Below, piece by piece: positions 17,025-26,685 of a DNA stretch of 64,000 nt. Made by a program: the position numbers and the translations under genes. Source of the DNA: Bacillaceae bacterium IKA-2 (lineage in GTDB: Bacteria; Bacillota; Bacilli; Bacillales; Anaerobacillaceae). The notes beneath the pieces were generated by a model that did no database searches, was not told where the DNA came from, and saw only the letters and a program-made list of their open reading frames with translations. The DNA lies in contig CP134492.1 in the NCBI GenBank assembly GCA_031761875.1, positions 1,798,001 to 1,862,000 on the forward strand, read 5' to 3'. Every line of letters starts with the position of its first letter. The stretch's first letter is position 1.

Positions 17025-17924
17025 ATGACATTAAAGCTAGAACAAGTTACGAAAAAATTTGGAAATTTGATTGCAGTTGATAATTTATCAATTTCAATTC
17101 CCAAAAAAGAAATATTCGGTTTTTTAGGAGCAAATGGTGCTGGTAAAACAACAACATTTAGGCTGATTTTGGGATTATTAACACCAAATAGCGGAACGAT
17201 TACTTGGGATGGAAATCCGATCGACTATACGACAAGTCATTTAGTTGGCTATCTTCCAGAAGAAAGAGGTTTATATCCAAAACTAACAGTAAAAGATCAG
17301 ATTGTTTATTTAGCTAGGTTAAGAGGGATGAAAAAGCAAGAGGCATTAAAAGAATTGGATTACTGGTTAGCTCGTTTTAAGGTGACGGAAAATAAAGTTA
17401 AAAAGATAGAAGAGTTATCAAAAGGAAATCAGCAAAAAATTCAATTTATTGCAGCTATTATACATAAGCCAAAACTATTGATTTTAGATGAGGCCTTCAG
17501 TGGTCTTGATCCCGTAAATGTTGAACTATTAAAAGAATCTGTCTTAGAATTAAAAGAAAAAGGAACGACGATTGTTTTTTCAAGCCATCGTATGGAGCAT
17601 GTAGAAGAGATGTGTGAACATTTATGTATTATGCATCATGGGAAACCAGTTGTTCATGGTTCACTAAAGGAGATTAAACGGTCATTTGGGAAGAAGAATT
17701 TGATCATTCATGCCGATTTTAAGATGGATTTCCTGAAAAGTTATCCAGGCGTAACAAAAACAAAACAGACACCAGAAGGAATTCATTTGCAGATTGAAGG
17801 GGAATATGTCGCTGAAAAAATCTTGAATGATATTGTTAAAAATGGTTTCATCCGAAAATTTGTTCTTGAGGAACCATCTTTGAATGATATTTTTATCGAG
17901 AAAGTAGGTGCTTCCTATGAATAA
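17025..17924 (+). CDS. yhaQ: ABC exporter ATPase, YhaQ/NatA-like
   Basis: The 299-residue ABC ATPase shows Walker A GANGAGKTT (35-43), signature LSKGNQQK and Walker B LLILDEAFSGLDP. A C-terminal extension of about 80 residues after the nucleotide-binding domain is typical of the YhaQ/NatA branch (DUF4162-type). It energises the overlapping ABC-2 permease at 17917. In Bacillus, NatAB exports sodium and YhaQP is a paralogue of unsettled substrate. The length, near 298, matches YhaQ better than NatA (about 246). A CAGGGGG ribosome binding site precedes the ATG. The gene pair ends at the bidirectional terminator at 19208. Confidence 0.82.
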   Translation: MTLKLEQVTKKFGNLIAVDNLSISIPKKEIFGFLGANGAGKTTTFRLILGLLTPNSGTITWDGNPIDYTTSHLVGYLPEERGLYPKLTVKDQIVYLARLRGMKKQEALKELDYWLARFKVTENKVKKIEELSKGNQQKIQFIAAIIHKPKLLILDEAFSGLDPVNVELLKESVLELKEKGTTIVFSSHRMEHVEEMCEHLCIMHHGKPVVHGSLKEIKRSFGKKNLIIHADFKMDFLKSYPGVTKTKQTPEGIHLQIEGEYVAEKILNDIVKNGFIRKFVLEEPSLNDIFIEKVGASYE

Positions 17925-19170
17925 TTTTTGGATTATGTTAATTCATACCTACATGACTAAGTTAAAATCAAAACAGTTTATTATTTCTACCGTGATCACA
18001 TTGGCAATCGTTGTCGGATTATCGAGTATGACAAACATTATTAATTTTTTTAATAAAGGTGAAAGTCAGGTAAAAATTGCGGTTATTGACGAAACAAAAG
18101 CCCTATTTGAACCACTTCAGGAACAGTTAAAGACAGTAAATGAAGACATCGAGCTAATCAAATATAATGACGAAGAGCAAACCGTGCAATTAAAAGTGGA
18201 AGAAGGTTCATATAGAGGCTTACTAATTCTTTCATTTGACAACGAAAACCTACCTATGGCTAGATATAAATCGATGATCATTGCAGATTCAATTTTACCA
18301 ACAGAATTACGAAATAGTTTACAGCAAATTAAAACAGAGCTCTTTGCAGCACAATTAAATCTATCTTCTGAACAGTTACTTAAGCTCTACGAACCTATTT
18401 TATTCGAGCATGTCGCTCTTGCAGAGAATGCAAAAACAGAAGAAGAATTGAACCAGGCTAGAGGTTTAGTGTACGTCTTATTGTTTATTATTTATTTTGC
18501 AGTCATTCTCTATGCGAATATGATTGCTATGGAAGTTGCGATCGAGAAATCCTCTCGTGTAATGGAAATTTTAATTTCAAGCGTTTCTCCAATTAAACAA
18601 ATGTTTGCAAAAATATTAGGTGTCGGCTTACTAAGTTTGACGCAACTTTTCTTGATGTTAACTGTCGGCTATTTTTCTATTCAAAAAAATCTCTCCTCAA
18701 TGGAAGGCGGGTTTTTCGACTTTTTTGGCTTCAATAATATTTCAATGACGACGATCATTTATGCAGTTGTATTTTTTATCCTAGGGTACTTCCTCTATGC
18801 GACTTTAGCGGCATTCTTAGGTTCTTTAGTGAGCAGAATTGAAGATGTTCAGCAAATGATTACGCCGATGACTTTAGTGGTAGTTGCTGGTTTCATGATT
18901 GCAATGTTTGGTCTAGGGCAACCAGATACGACATTTATTACAGTTGCATCTTATATACCTTTCTTTACACCGATGTTAATGTTCATGCGTGTTGGAATGT
19001 TGAATTTACCTCTTTGGGAGCCGCTACTCGGAATAGCGATTTTGATAGTGACGATCATTATTTTTGCTGTATTCGGAGCAAGAGTTTATAAAGGTGGAGT
19101 TCTCATGTATGGGAAATCTAGTTCTTTTAAGGACATAAAAAAGGCACTTCAATTTACAAAAAAAGAATAA
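17917..19170 (+). CDS. yhaP: ABC-2 type permease, YhaP/NatB-like
   Basis: The 417-residue membrane protein has one N-terminal transmembrane segment (about 18-40), a long extracytoplasmic domain (about 45-185) and five or six C-terminal segments. The EKSSRVMEILISSVSP loop is the ABC-2 family hallmark. It is the channel partner of the ATPase at 17025. GTG 17908 is in frame, but ATG 17917 gives the usual MNNFWIML start and overlaps the ATPase stop by 8 bases, so the two are translationally coupled. Sodium or drug export is possible; the substrate is not readable. Confidence 0.82.
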   Translation: MNNFWIMLIHTYMTKLKSKQFIISTVITLAIVVGLSSMTNIINFFNKGESQVKIAVIDETKALFEPLQEQLKTVNEDIELIKYNDEEQTVQLKVEEGSYRGLLILSFDNENLPMARYKSMIIADSILPTELRNSLQQIKTELFAAQLNLSSEQLLKLYEPILFEHVALAENAKTEEELNQARGLVYVLLFIIYFAVILYANMIAMEVAIEKSSRVMEILISSVSPIKQMFAKILGVGLLSLTQLFLMLTVGYFSIQKNLSSMEGGFFDFFGFNNISMTTIIYAVVFFILGYFLYATLAAFLGSLVSRIEDVQQMITPMTLVVVAGFMIAMFGLGQPDTTFITVASYIPFFTPMLMFMRVGMLNLPLWEPLLGIAILIVTIIIFAVFGARVYKGGVLMYGKSSSFKDIKKALQFTKKE

Positions 19171-19207
19171 ATAATAATTTTTATACTAATGAATGAATTT
19201 CATACAA

Positions 19208-19249
19208 AGAAAGCTTGTATTTTCCTCGAGGGGTCAATACAAGCTTTCT
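19208..19249. terminator. Bidirectional terminator between convergent genes
   Basis: AGAAAGCTTGTATT (19208-19221) pairs perfectly with AATACAAGCTTTCT (19236-19249). It lies between the yhaP-like gene and the convergent oxidoreductase gene and can serve both. Confidence 0.8.
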
Positions 19250-19253
19250 CTAT

Positions 19254-20243
19254 TTAATTGTTTATCTTTTGCCAATTATTATGCTTTGGATTGCGTAATG
19301 CTTCTAACACAATTTGAGCGTTATATCCTACAGAAAAATCATAAAGCTCAGCAGCTTCTTGACCATGGATTGCTTTTGAAAACTCAGAAATCAAATTTTT
19401 ACCGTTACCATTAATTACAGGGATTTCCTCTAATTCAGCTCCGCTTTTTGCAGCTAATAATTGTCTCCAATTACGTAGCATAATTGTTCCTTCTGTACCG
19501 TACGCCGCAAATTCAATTTGTTCTTCCCCGCCGATATTGCTTAACCCATCAATTAAAATTGAAATTCCGTTTTCTAGTTTCATTTCAGCAATAATTCCGT
19601 TTTCACAAGAGGATGGATCATCAGGGAATTGCAATTGTGAACGTACTTCAGTGATTGAACCAAAGATTCGCTGGATCGCTTGAATCCAATGAACACCAAC
19701 TTCTAACACATAACCACCCTGCTCACGCCCTGCGACCCACTCACTTTGCTGCCAAAGCCTCGGCCAGTGAGGGAAGTGCATTTTTAAATTAATGCGGCGA
19801 AGGTTGCCTATGTAGCCTTCGTTAATGAGCAATTCAAATTGTTGCAAACTTGTTTGATAGTTTAACGGAAAGTGCATCGCATGAACGAGATTTGTTTTTT
19901 CAACAGATGTTACTATTTGCTTAGCTTCTTCCAGAGAATTAGCTAATGGTTTTTCACACAAAATATGCTTTCCTGCTGCGACGGCGGCTAATACGATTTC
20001 CTCGTGATATTTTGGTGGGACAGCAACATAGACGGCTTGAAGATCTTCATTAGCGAGAAGTTCTTGATAATCTATCGTAACGCTTTTAATAGCAAACGTT
20101 TCAGCCATTGCTTTTAAGCGAATCTCATTGGTATCACAAAAAGCCGTTACGACGAGATCTTCTTGCCCTTGAAATTGCTTCATTAATCGTTCACCAATTG
20201 CTCCTAAACCAATAATTCCTATATGGGTTTTGTTGATTGACAT
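19254..20243 (-). CDS. Gfo/Idh/MocA-family NAD(P) oxidoreductase
   Basis: The 329-residue dehydrogenase has an N-terminal Rossmann fold (IGIIGLGAIGERL, about 7-19), the family segment CEKPLANSLEEAKQ (Lys of EKP near residue 94) and a C-terminal alpha/beta substrate domain with GVHWIQAI. The ATG at 20241-20243 is preferred over upstream in-frame codons because AGAGGAG lies 8 bases ahead of it. Members oxidise or reduce sugars, inositol and related polyols; the substrate here is unknown. It is divergent from the methyltransferase at 20431 and convergent with the exporter pair. Confidence 0.88.
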   Translation of the reverse strand: MSINKTHIGIIGLGAIGERLMKQFQGQEDLVVTAFCDTNEIRLKAMAETFAIKSVTIDYQELLANEDLQAVYVAVPPKYHEEIVLAAVAAGKHILCEKPLANSLEEAKQIVTSVEKTNLVHAMHFPLNYQTSLQQFELLINEGYIGNLRRINLKMHFPHWPRLWQQSEWVAGREQGGYVLEVGVHWIQAIQRIFGSITEVRSQLQFPDDPSSCENGIIAEMKLENGISILIDGLSNIGGEEQIEFAAYGTEGTIMLRNWRQLLAAKSGAELEEIPVINGNGKNLISEFSKAIHGQEAAELYDFSVGYNAQIVLEALRNPKHNNWQKINN

Positions 20244-20430
20244 CTTATTCACTCCTCTATAAACCTTAGTTTAACCTTTTTAGCGAGTGAATGGATGCTT
20301 ATTCTTTCAGGACTCGTTTCTTTTGCTTATACTTTTGCTCTGTTTGAGTGACTTATGAAGATCTGAAATTTGATATAATGAACTAGCATATCTAAGATTG
20401 ATGTTTATTCTTAAAAAGTGAGGAGAAATG

Positions 20431-21033
20431 ATGAAAAAAAATTTTGCGAGATATTATGACGCTTTTATGAAACCATTTGAGCATAGATACATTACGAAGT
20501 GGCGGAAAGAATTACTCACACATGCACGCGGAAAAGTGTTGGAAATTGGAGCAGGTACGGGTATTAATTTTCCCCATTATCGACAGTGTGAAGAAGTAGT
20601 TGCGCTCGAACCTAACCCTTTTATGATCGAGATGGCCGAGGTTAGAAGAAAACAAGCTACTATTCCAATTACCATTTTAGCTGGAAAGGCTGAGGTATTG
20701 CCATTTGCTAATGAACAATTTGACACGATTGTTGTTACGCTAGTACTTTGTTCAGTGGATGATCCAAAACGTGCGTTAGCTGAGATGAAACGAGTTTTAA
20801 AAACTAATGGAACCCTTTTATTTATTGAACACGTTAAAATGAAGCAGCCCATTTTAGCTACTCTGCAAAACATGCTGACCCCCGTCTGGAAGCGAATTGG
20901 TGACGGATGTCACTTAAATAGAGACACAGAACAAACCATTAAAGATGCTGGATTGAATATCATTTCGGTGAAGTCTCATCTTTCTAGTTTTGCGATTTCA
21001 TTAATTGTTAAAAAAATAGGTAAATCTACATAA
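20431..21033 (+). CDS. Class I SAM-dependent methyltransferase
   Basis: The 200-residue protein has motif I VLEIGAGTGINF, an acidic residue after motif II (VALEPNPFM) and motif IV FDTIVVTLVLCSVDD, typical of UbiE/METTL7-like small-molecule methyltransferases. Two ATG codons are in tandem at 20428 and 20431; GTGAGGAG upstream gives better spacing to the second. Acceptor unknown. It is transcribed toward the MFS gene on the opposite strand, with only 8 bases between the stop codons and no clear terminator there. Confidence 0.85.
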   Translation: MKKNFARYYDAFMKPFEHRYITKWRKELLTHARGKVLEIGAGTGINFPHYRQCEEVVALEPNPFMIEMAEVRRKQATIPITILAGKAEVLPFANEQFDTIVVTLVLCSVDDPKRALAEMKRVLKTNGTLLFIEHVKMKQPILATLQNMLTPVWKRIGDGCHLNRDTEQTIKDAGLNIISVKSHLSSFAISLIVKKIGKST

Positions 21034-21041
21034 AATATATA

Positions 21042-22340
21042 TCAAACACTCTCTGCAATAGGCGGTTGTTCAAAGGCAGTTTCTTCGATTTCTTCATCAT
21101 TCACACGTGATGGGCGCAATCCATAAAGGGTGACGAGAAAGAGAAGACTTGCTGATACGAGGATGATCCATTGGGGATTGATGACATCGTAAAGAAAGCC
21201 ATACAAGATAAGACCCAATGGTGAAATACCTGATGCCACCATTTCGAGTAATCCAAATACGCGACCACGATAGTTTTCTGGTGTTGTTTTTTGGATGAGC
21301 ACCATGATAGGCGTGTTAATGATCACCATCAATAATCCCATTGCGAAACCAATTGCCATAAAAAAGCTGACAAAACCCCAATTAGGCATGCTGATGAGCA
21401 AGGGAACTGCCATCAATCCGAAAATAACTGATAAAGCAAGCAATCCTCCGCGAATGGTCTTAATCGGTCGACGCACTTCTGGTCGTGTTGCGATGAAAAT
21501 AGATGTTACAAGAGTACCGACACCTATCATAGCTTCAATAAAACCTAGTTGTTGAGAAGTTCCACTTAATACTTTGATGACGATAAATGGTATTCCAACA
21601 AGAGATGCGATAAAGAAAAAATTAACCCACAATGCAACGGTCATGATAGGAAAAAGAATTTTATGGTTTTTCACATATACAGCGCCTTCTTTAATACCTC
21701 CCCAGATGCCTTTTTTCACCGCTCCTACAGCTTCTTCTGTTCCAGATTTATAGTACAATTTGAAATGAATACTTGCTTCTAAAAGGGTTGTAATTCCATA
21801 TGCCACTGCGTGAAATAATAAAAATACTTCAATTGAGAAAAAGCCGAACATGACTCCACCTAAAACAGGTCCCAGAATCTTAGCAGTAGATGTAGATGAC
21901 TGAGTTAATGAAACCGCACGTTGGATACGTGCTTCATCAACAAAATTAGCGATTGCTGATGTTAAGCCAATCCCTGCAAATGTTGAAAATACTGCCAAAA
22001 GGGCTGCGGTGAAGTAGATGACTGGTAAAGATAGGCCATATATTAACGTATAACTAAGAATAATAATCATCGTTAGAGTTGACAAAGAATGTGAAAGCAC
22101 AACAACTAATTTTTTCGGTAAATGATCAACAACATAGCCGGCGATAGGCGCTAAAATGATTCGGGGAACCATCGCACAAAGTATTGTCATTGCAAAGCTT
22201 GCAGCGGAACCAGTTAATCCTAAAACAAAAAGCCCAATACCAAACATATACACATAAGCTCCGATTGTTCCAATAAATTCACTGCCTGTAAAAAATAGTA
22301 AGTTTCGCGAAGCCCGTTGTAACCGTTGTGTTTCTTGCAT
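21042..22340 (-). CDS. Major facilitator superfamily efflux transporter
   Basis: The 432-residue protein has about 12 hydrophobic segments. PIAGYVVDHLPKK (near 70-82) is the MFS loop 2-3 signature, and the segment around ENYRGRVFG resembles macrolide/enterobactin exporter types (MFS_3). A TTG at 22349 is in frame, but the ATG at 22338-22340 has GAGGGG nine bases upstream. It is divergent from an HTH-TPR regulator, and the shared promoter region has two strong palindromes, so expression is probably controlled by that regulator. Likely role: proton-driven efflux of a drug or metabolite. Confidence 0.87.
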   Translation of the reverse strand: MQETQRLQRASRNLLFFTGSEFIGTIGAYVYMFGIGLFVLGLTGSAASFAMTILCAMVPRIILAPIAGYVVDHLPKKLVVVLSHSLSTLTMIIILSYTLIYGLSLPVIYFTAALLAVFSTFAGIGLTSAIANFVDEARIQRAVSLTQSSTSTAKILGPVLGGVMFGFFSIEVFLLFHAVAYGITTLLEASIHFKLYYKSGTEEAVGAVKKGIWGGIKEGAVYVKNHKILFPIMTVALWVNFFFIASLVGIPFIVIKVLSGTSQQLGFIEAMIGVGTLVTSIFIATRPEVRRPIKTIRGGLLALSVIFGLMAVPLLISMPNWGFVSFFMAIGFAMGLLMVIINTPIMVLIQKTTPENYRGRVFGLLEMVASGISPLGLILYGFLYDVINPQWIILVSASLLFLVTLYGLRPSRVNDEEIEETAFEQPPIAESV

Positions 22341-22354
22341 GCTATGCAACCCCT

Positions 22355-22435
22355 CTATGATAAGTTTAATTTAATTAAACTTATCATAGCATTGAACTAC
22401 TAGCTTTTCAAGAGAAAGTTTAATATAATTAAACT
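22355..22435. promoter_or_regulatory. Two palindromic operators between MFS and regulator genes
   Basis: A perfect 35-base palindrome (arms 22355-22371 and 22373-22389) contains AAGTTTAATT-AATTAAACTT. A second site, AGTTTAAT-ATA-ATTAAACT, lies at 22417-22435. Both share GTTTAAT/ATTAAAC half-sites. Their position between divergent genes suggests binding by the HTH protein at 22464; the longer one could also form an RNA hairpin in the MFS leader. Confidence 0.65.
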
Positions 22436-22463
22436 ATACAAATCAGACAAAGGATGTTGGCTT

Positions 22464-23729
22464 ATGAATGATTTAGGAGAACGAATCAGACAACTGCGCA
22501 AAGAGCGGAAAATGACTCTTTTAGATGTTGCCGGAAAACAATTATCTAAAGGGATGCTTAGTCTTATTGAAAATGGACGAGCAAAGCCTTCTATGGAAAG
22601 TCTGGCACATATTGCAAACCAACTTGGTGTTGATGTGTACGTGTTGTTGGAAGAGAGATCAAGTGAAGAAGTAAAGCGACTTTTACAAAAAACTGAAGAC
22701 AAGATTGAAAATGTGGAAATATTGTTTTCAACTTTGAATTTAAAAGAGCAATATAAAAATATTTATCAAGACTTAAAACCGATCTACGAACAAAAACTCC
22801 CCAATACGTATGAGACAGGACGTCTATTTGAGTTAGGTGGTCGTTGTCTGATGAATGCAGAAGAAGTAGAAGAGGGGAAAAAATTAGTAGTAAAATCGAT
22901 ACAAATATTTGAATCATTATTTTTATTTGATCATGCCTTAAAAGCAAAAATACGTTTTGTATACGAAAAGTTAGCAACTGGTCAATTCGAGGATGCATTA
23001 AAGATGTTTTATGCGTTACATGATGAGTATATGGGAAAAATTACTGTTATTGATACCATCGTTCAAATTGAACTCGATTATCTAGAATTAATATTACTTT
23101 TTAGTATAGGTGAATATCAAAAAGGAAAAGAAGTACTCGATCGCTTACTTCGTTTTTCTAAACGCAAAAGTGTTTTTTACCTTATGGATGATATTTATCG
23201 GATCGCTGCATTTCAAGCTTTACTTAATAAAAATAGTGAAGACTTTAAGCTTTTTCTATTGAAATCACAGCAATTTGCGCTTTTTACGGATAATAAACAA
23301 ACGTATGGATTTTCATTGTTTATAGAAGCACATTATCACAATGAAATAACGAAAAATTTTGACCAAGCACTTGCAGTACTAATGAAATTAGATAAGTTAG
23401 GGCCTAAAATTGGGGCAGAGATAGATGGATATTATTATTTGGAAAAAGGAAAAGCACTTTATGGTAAAGGGAAAATAGAAGCAGCATTGGCACAGTTTGC
23501 TCAATTTAAACTTCCTATCATTGCTAGTCATCCCTTTGATTTAGCTGTGCTATTCACTATGGAATCCTATCGAGCTCGATGTCTATATGAAAAAGGTTGC
23601 ACAGAAGAAGCACGACGATTTGCAAAGCGAGCAGCAGATAAAGTGGCCAAGCTTTCTCACAAAACGCCCTATCACACATTTATAGATGAAACGCTTCAAC
23701 TTGTGAAGCAAGAGCCAGAAGTGAAATAA
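22464..23729 (+). CDS. HTH-TPR transcriptional regulator (RRNPP-like)
   Basis: The 421-residue protein has an N-terminal Xre-type helix-turn-helix (GERIRQLRKERKMTLLDVAGKQLSKGMLSLIENGRAKPSMESL, about 5-47). About 340 residues of helical repeats follow, with TPR-like spacing (for example residues near 170-200, 290-330 and 340-400). This layout matches peptide-sensing RRNPP regulators (PlcR, Rgg, Rap) and related MFS-linked regulators. No small peptide gene was found beside it. It probably controls the divergent MFS exporter through the palindromes at 22355-22435. The ligand is unknown. Confidence 0.8.
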   Translation: MNDLGERIRQLRKERKMTLLDVAGKQLSKGMLSLIENGRAKPSMESLAHIANQLGVDVYVLLEERSSEEVKRLLQKTEDKIENVEILFSTLNLKEQYKNIYQDLKPIYEQKLPNTYETGRLFELGGRCLMNAEEVEEGKKLVVKSIQIFESLFLFDHALKAKIRFVYEKLATGQFEDALKMFYALHDEYMGKITVIDTIVQIELDYLELILLFSIGEYQKGKEVLDRLLRFSKRKSVFYLMDDIYRIAAFQALLNKNSEDFKLFLLKSQQFALFTDNKQTYGFSLFIEAHYHNEITKNFDQALAVLMKLDKLGPKIGAEIDGYYYLEKGKALYGKGKIEAALAQFAQFKLPIIASHPFDLAVLFTMESYRARCLYEKGCTEEARRFAKRAADKVAKLSHKTPYHTFIDETLQLVKQEPEVK

Positions 23730-24153
23730 TTGAAGACACGCGATATACTAGGCGGTAATTTTTTGAAAATAGACCATTTATAGCGTGGCAACGGCCTAGT
23801 GGTAATCCACTTTTTTTAACGATTAGTTCAGTCTGGATAGTATGAGGTAGACCAAACTAATACGATGCTGAAGTTTATTAAATATAAGAAGAATGAGCAT
23901 AGTGGACGACGCTTGAACTAAAGTGCTTTGAGATAATTATCTTGAAGCACTTTTTTTTTATAGGAGAGGGTGGTGGTTCTCTTGCTTACTGTCTCTTAGA
24001 TAGAAATTAGTGTCGAGATTCACCTAATTTCAGGCATGATTTGTCCAAGTTCTGAATACCTATAAATAATGATGTTGATGACAAGCTGTTGAATATACGG
24101 GGCGTAATTTTTCGTGTATTTTTTCGGACTCTTTATTTATAGGGGGATTTTTT
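23730..24153. other. Non-coding stretch before the ZorAB-like pair
   Basis: No gene with a ribosome binding site is seen. It holds a weak hairpin with T-run (AGTGG-TAAT-CCACT, 23798-23817) and the stronger terminator at 23920. DNA from 23960 to 24150 is the likely promoter region for 24154, but no convincing -35/-10 pair was identified. Confidence 0.5.
23920..23959 (+). terminator. Intrinsic terminator
   Basis: AAAGTGCTT (23920-23928) pairs with AAGCACTTT (23945-23953), with AGATAATTATCT inside, and eight or more T's follow. Confidence 0.75.
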
Positions 24154-25980
24154 ATGGTTGAAGTAATTTTAAAAATATTTATGAATGAACAGCAAGCCCA
24201 ATCTATTTTATCCAACTCACTAATTGAATTTATTTTCATGGTGTTATTTTTAACGTTTGTCGCAGCGGTTTTCGTTCATTTTATTTTGTATAGTAAATTA
24301 AGAAGAATACGTAATTTTATAGGTACAACAAATTCATTGGATATTGATCCGCTAAATAAGTTCCAAGGGGAATTCGAAGATAAAAAAGCCTTAGAAACGG
24401 TAAGAGTTGAGACATTTGTTCAAAAGAAGTTCTCCAGTTGGTGTATGTTTAACGTGCCAGTGGTTAGTCTCATTAAAATTATTCAGATGACTGTGTCGGT
24501 TTTTATATTAGTAGGTGTATTAGGAACATTCATAGGGCTTGCTATGTCACTAGGAAGTATTGATGCAACTGGGGACCAGCTAGTAGAGAATGTGGCGATT
24601 GTACTTGCTGGCATCGATGTGGCGTTTTATACGAGTATTGCCGGTATGGGGTTATCGTTGATCATGACAATCATTACTCGAGTCGCAAATACAGAATATA
24701 TGTTAACGGACATTATGTTAAAAACAGAGTCATATTTAGAAGGAAATGAACAAGATGAGATGGGCCGTCTCATTGAAGTATCTGAAACGATTAATGCTTC
24801 TATTGTTCAGCTTCGGGAAACAAACCAAGAATCGTTACAAAACATTGTTCAATCATTTAAAGGTTTTCAAGAATATACAGTTGGTTTACAGCAATCAGCG
24901 AGGGATTTAGCGAAGTTTAATGAGGGACTATCGAAGAACCTGCAAAATTTTACAGTTCTTTTTGATGGTATGAAAGAAGTCACTGCTGGCTTTGATAATG
25001 GCGTAAAGAAGTTAAATAAGAATTTTGACCAGTTATTCATTTATTTTTACAAGATGGATTCTAGAAATGAACGGATGACGAGTGCTTTTACCGAAACGTA
25101 TAAAAAGGTAGCTGAACTATCAAATTCTCAGACGGAAACGTTGAATCAATTCCAAACTTCCGTTGTCGAATTGAAGGACTATTTCTCCTCTATTGCAAAC
25201 AGGCAGGAATCAATCCATGCTACGTTTGAGAGGACGGTCGCACAAAGTGATAATCTCGTCCGGATGATGAAGGAAAATAATAAACAGTTTAAAGGTATTT
25301 TTGGAGACGATGTTAGCTCGAAACTATCTGGAATTAATACTTATTTGAAAGAACTTAGGAATGACTTTGATAAACTTGGGAATTCCATCGTCATGCTACC
25401 CGATGCATTAGAAACGATTAGCCTAGCACAAGGAGAATATAAAAATCTTCTCTCGGATCGTTTTGACGAATTGAAGCAATTTAATAAAGATTTTAATAAT
25501 CATTTAAAAGCTCATTCTACAGATTCTCAACTCTTTGAAAAACACTTGAATGATGCATCCCGTTCCTATCAGCAAGTAGGTGTGAAAAATAGTCAATTGT
25601 TAAGTGAAATCAATCGTACGGTCACACAAATGACAGATTCGTTTAATCATCGCGAGAAAGGGATCGAGTCAAGCGTTGGTGTTCTAAAAGATACTCTATC
25701 AAGATATGTAGCCAATTTAGATGGAACACTTGGCGATAAATTAGATAAAGTAAGTAGAAACATAGGTGAATATGTCGTTGGTATGAATGACTCAATCAAA
25801 AAGGAATTTAAGCAAATAGGGGAAATAACGGTAGATAACCAACAAAGAAATGCTCGCTATACGCAGCAAACGATTAGTGAGTTGAATCAAGAATTTCAGA
25901 ATCTAAATCGTCAGCTTCAGGCTTTCACGCAAGAAGCAGTGAGGCAAAGCAATCGAGTAAGGGTTGGAAGCAATGATTAA
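24154..25980 (+). CDS. ZorA-like MotA/TolQ/ExbB channel protein with long tail
   Basis: The 608-residue protein has three hydrophobic segments (about 23-46, 107-133 and 148-176). The second and third carry the proton-channel family pattern: GVLGTFIGLAMSLG (121-134) and AFYTSIAGMGLSLI (157-170). From about 200 to 608 it is a soluble, Gln/Asn/Ser/Leu-rich helical tail with heptad-like spacing, predicting a long coiled coil into the cytoplasm. MotA, TolQ and ExbB lack such a tail; ZorA of Zorya anti-phage systems has one. The next gene encodes the MotB/OmpA-like partner and overlaps by 8 bases. GGGGGATTTTTT gives the ribosome binding site. A role as an ion-driven membrane motor that senses or signals is inferred; a housekeeping envelope motor is the alternative. 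Confidence 0.78.
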   Translation: MVEVILKIFMNEQQAQSILSNSLIEFIFMVLFLTFVAAVFVHFILYSKLRRIRNFIGTTNSLDIDPLNKFQGEFEDKKALETVRVETFVQKKFSSWCMFNVPVVSLIKIIQMTVSVFILVGVLGTFIGLAMSLGSIDATGDQLVENVAIVLAGIDVAFYTSIAGMGLSLIMTIITRVANTEYMLTDIMLKTESYLEGNEQDEMGRLIEVSETINASIVQLRETNQESLQNIVQSFKGFQEYTVGLQQSARDLAKFNEGLSKNLQNFTVLFDGMKEVTAGFDNGVKKLNKNFDQLFIYFYKMDSRNERMTSAFTETYKKVAELSNSQTETLNQFQTSVVELKDYFSSIANRQESIHATFERTVAQSDNLVRMMKENNKQFKGIFGDDVSSKLSGINTYLKELRNDFDKLGNSIVMLPDALETISLAQGEYKNLLSDRFDELKQFNKDFNNHLKAHSTDSQLFEKHLNDASRSYQQVGVKNSQLLSEINRTVTQMTDSFNHREKGIESSVGVLKDTLSRYVANLDGTLGDKLDKVSRNIGEYVVGMNDSIKKEFKQIGEITVDNQQRNARYTQQTISELNQEFQNLNRQLQAFTQEAVRQSNRVRVGSND

Positions 25981-26668
25981 TAAATATAAACGGTTATTTA
26001 AGGGTGAAGAGGAGGAAAGTCATTTTTGGCCGTCATTTACCGATTTATTAACGTCGCTCTTACTTTGTTTTATCCTAATTTTTATTATTATGATGGTCAT
26101 TAAATCTTTTCAAATTGAAGAGATGAAAAGAACGATTGATCAAATTATGGGGGTCAGAGTTGAGTTAATAAATGATTTGAATGAAGAATTTAACGATGCT
26201 ACTCTAGGTATTGAGATAGATGAGAAAACTGGCGCGCTGATCTTTAATACCGATATTTTGTTTGAATTTGATGCGGTTGACTTAAAGCCAGAGGCATTTC
26301 AGTTTTTAGATGAATTTGTTCCAGCCTATTTAGATGTGTTATTGGAAAGAGGTTATGAAAGCTATATTTCAGAAATCATCATCGAAGGTCATGCTGATAA
26401 AATGGGTGGCTATTTGTACAATTTAGAGCTTTCTCAGGCAAGGGCTTTTAGTGTCGCAGAGTATATTCTGAGTGCTGATTTTCCTTACCAAAATATTCAA
26501 GAACATTTGAAAGAAAAATTAACGGTAAACGGAAAGTCCTATACCGATGGTCGTACTGATGAAAAAGGGAACTATAGCCACAAAGATTCTCGCCGCGTCG
26601 AATTTAAATTCCGTTTAAAAGATGAAGAGATTTTAGAGAAAACACGCCAGTTACTAGGCAGGAATTAG
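25973..26668 (+). CDS. ZorB-like MotB/OmpA-domain stator partner
   Basis: The 231-residue protein has a short cytoplasmic N-terminus and one membrane helix (about 19-44) starting FWPSFTDLLTSLLL. Aspartate 24 sits where MotB and ZorB carry their proton-binding Asp. A periplasm-facing OmpA-like peptidoglycan-binding domain follows (about 85-215) with IIEGHADKMG (136-145), LSQARA (153-158) and SRRVEF (206-211). The ATG at 25973 overlaps the upstream stop; an in-frame TTG at 25964 is less likely. The coupling supports a fixed-stoichiometry A/B complex anchored to the cell wall. Neither ZorC/ZorD nor ZorE follows; the next gene is a NERD protein 640 bases on. Confidence 0.8.
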   Translation: MINKYKRLFKGEEEESHFWPSFTDLLTSLLLCFILIFIIMMVIKSFQIEEMKRTIDQIMGVRVELINDLNEEFNDATLGIEIDEKTGALIFNTDILFEFDAVDLKPEAFQFLDEFVPAYLDVLLERGYESYISEIIIEGHADKMGGYLYNLELSQARAFSVAEYILSADFPYQNIQEHLKEKLTVNGKSYTDGRTDEKGNYSHKDSRRVEFKFRLKDEEILEKTRQLLGRN

Positions 26669-26685
26669 TTAGGGTTGGTGGGGGT

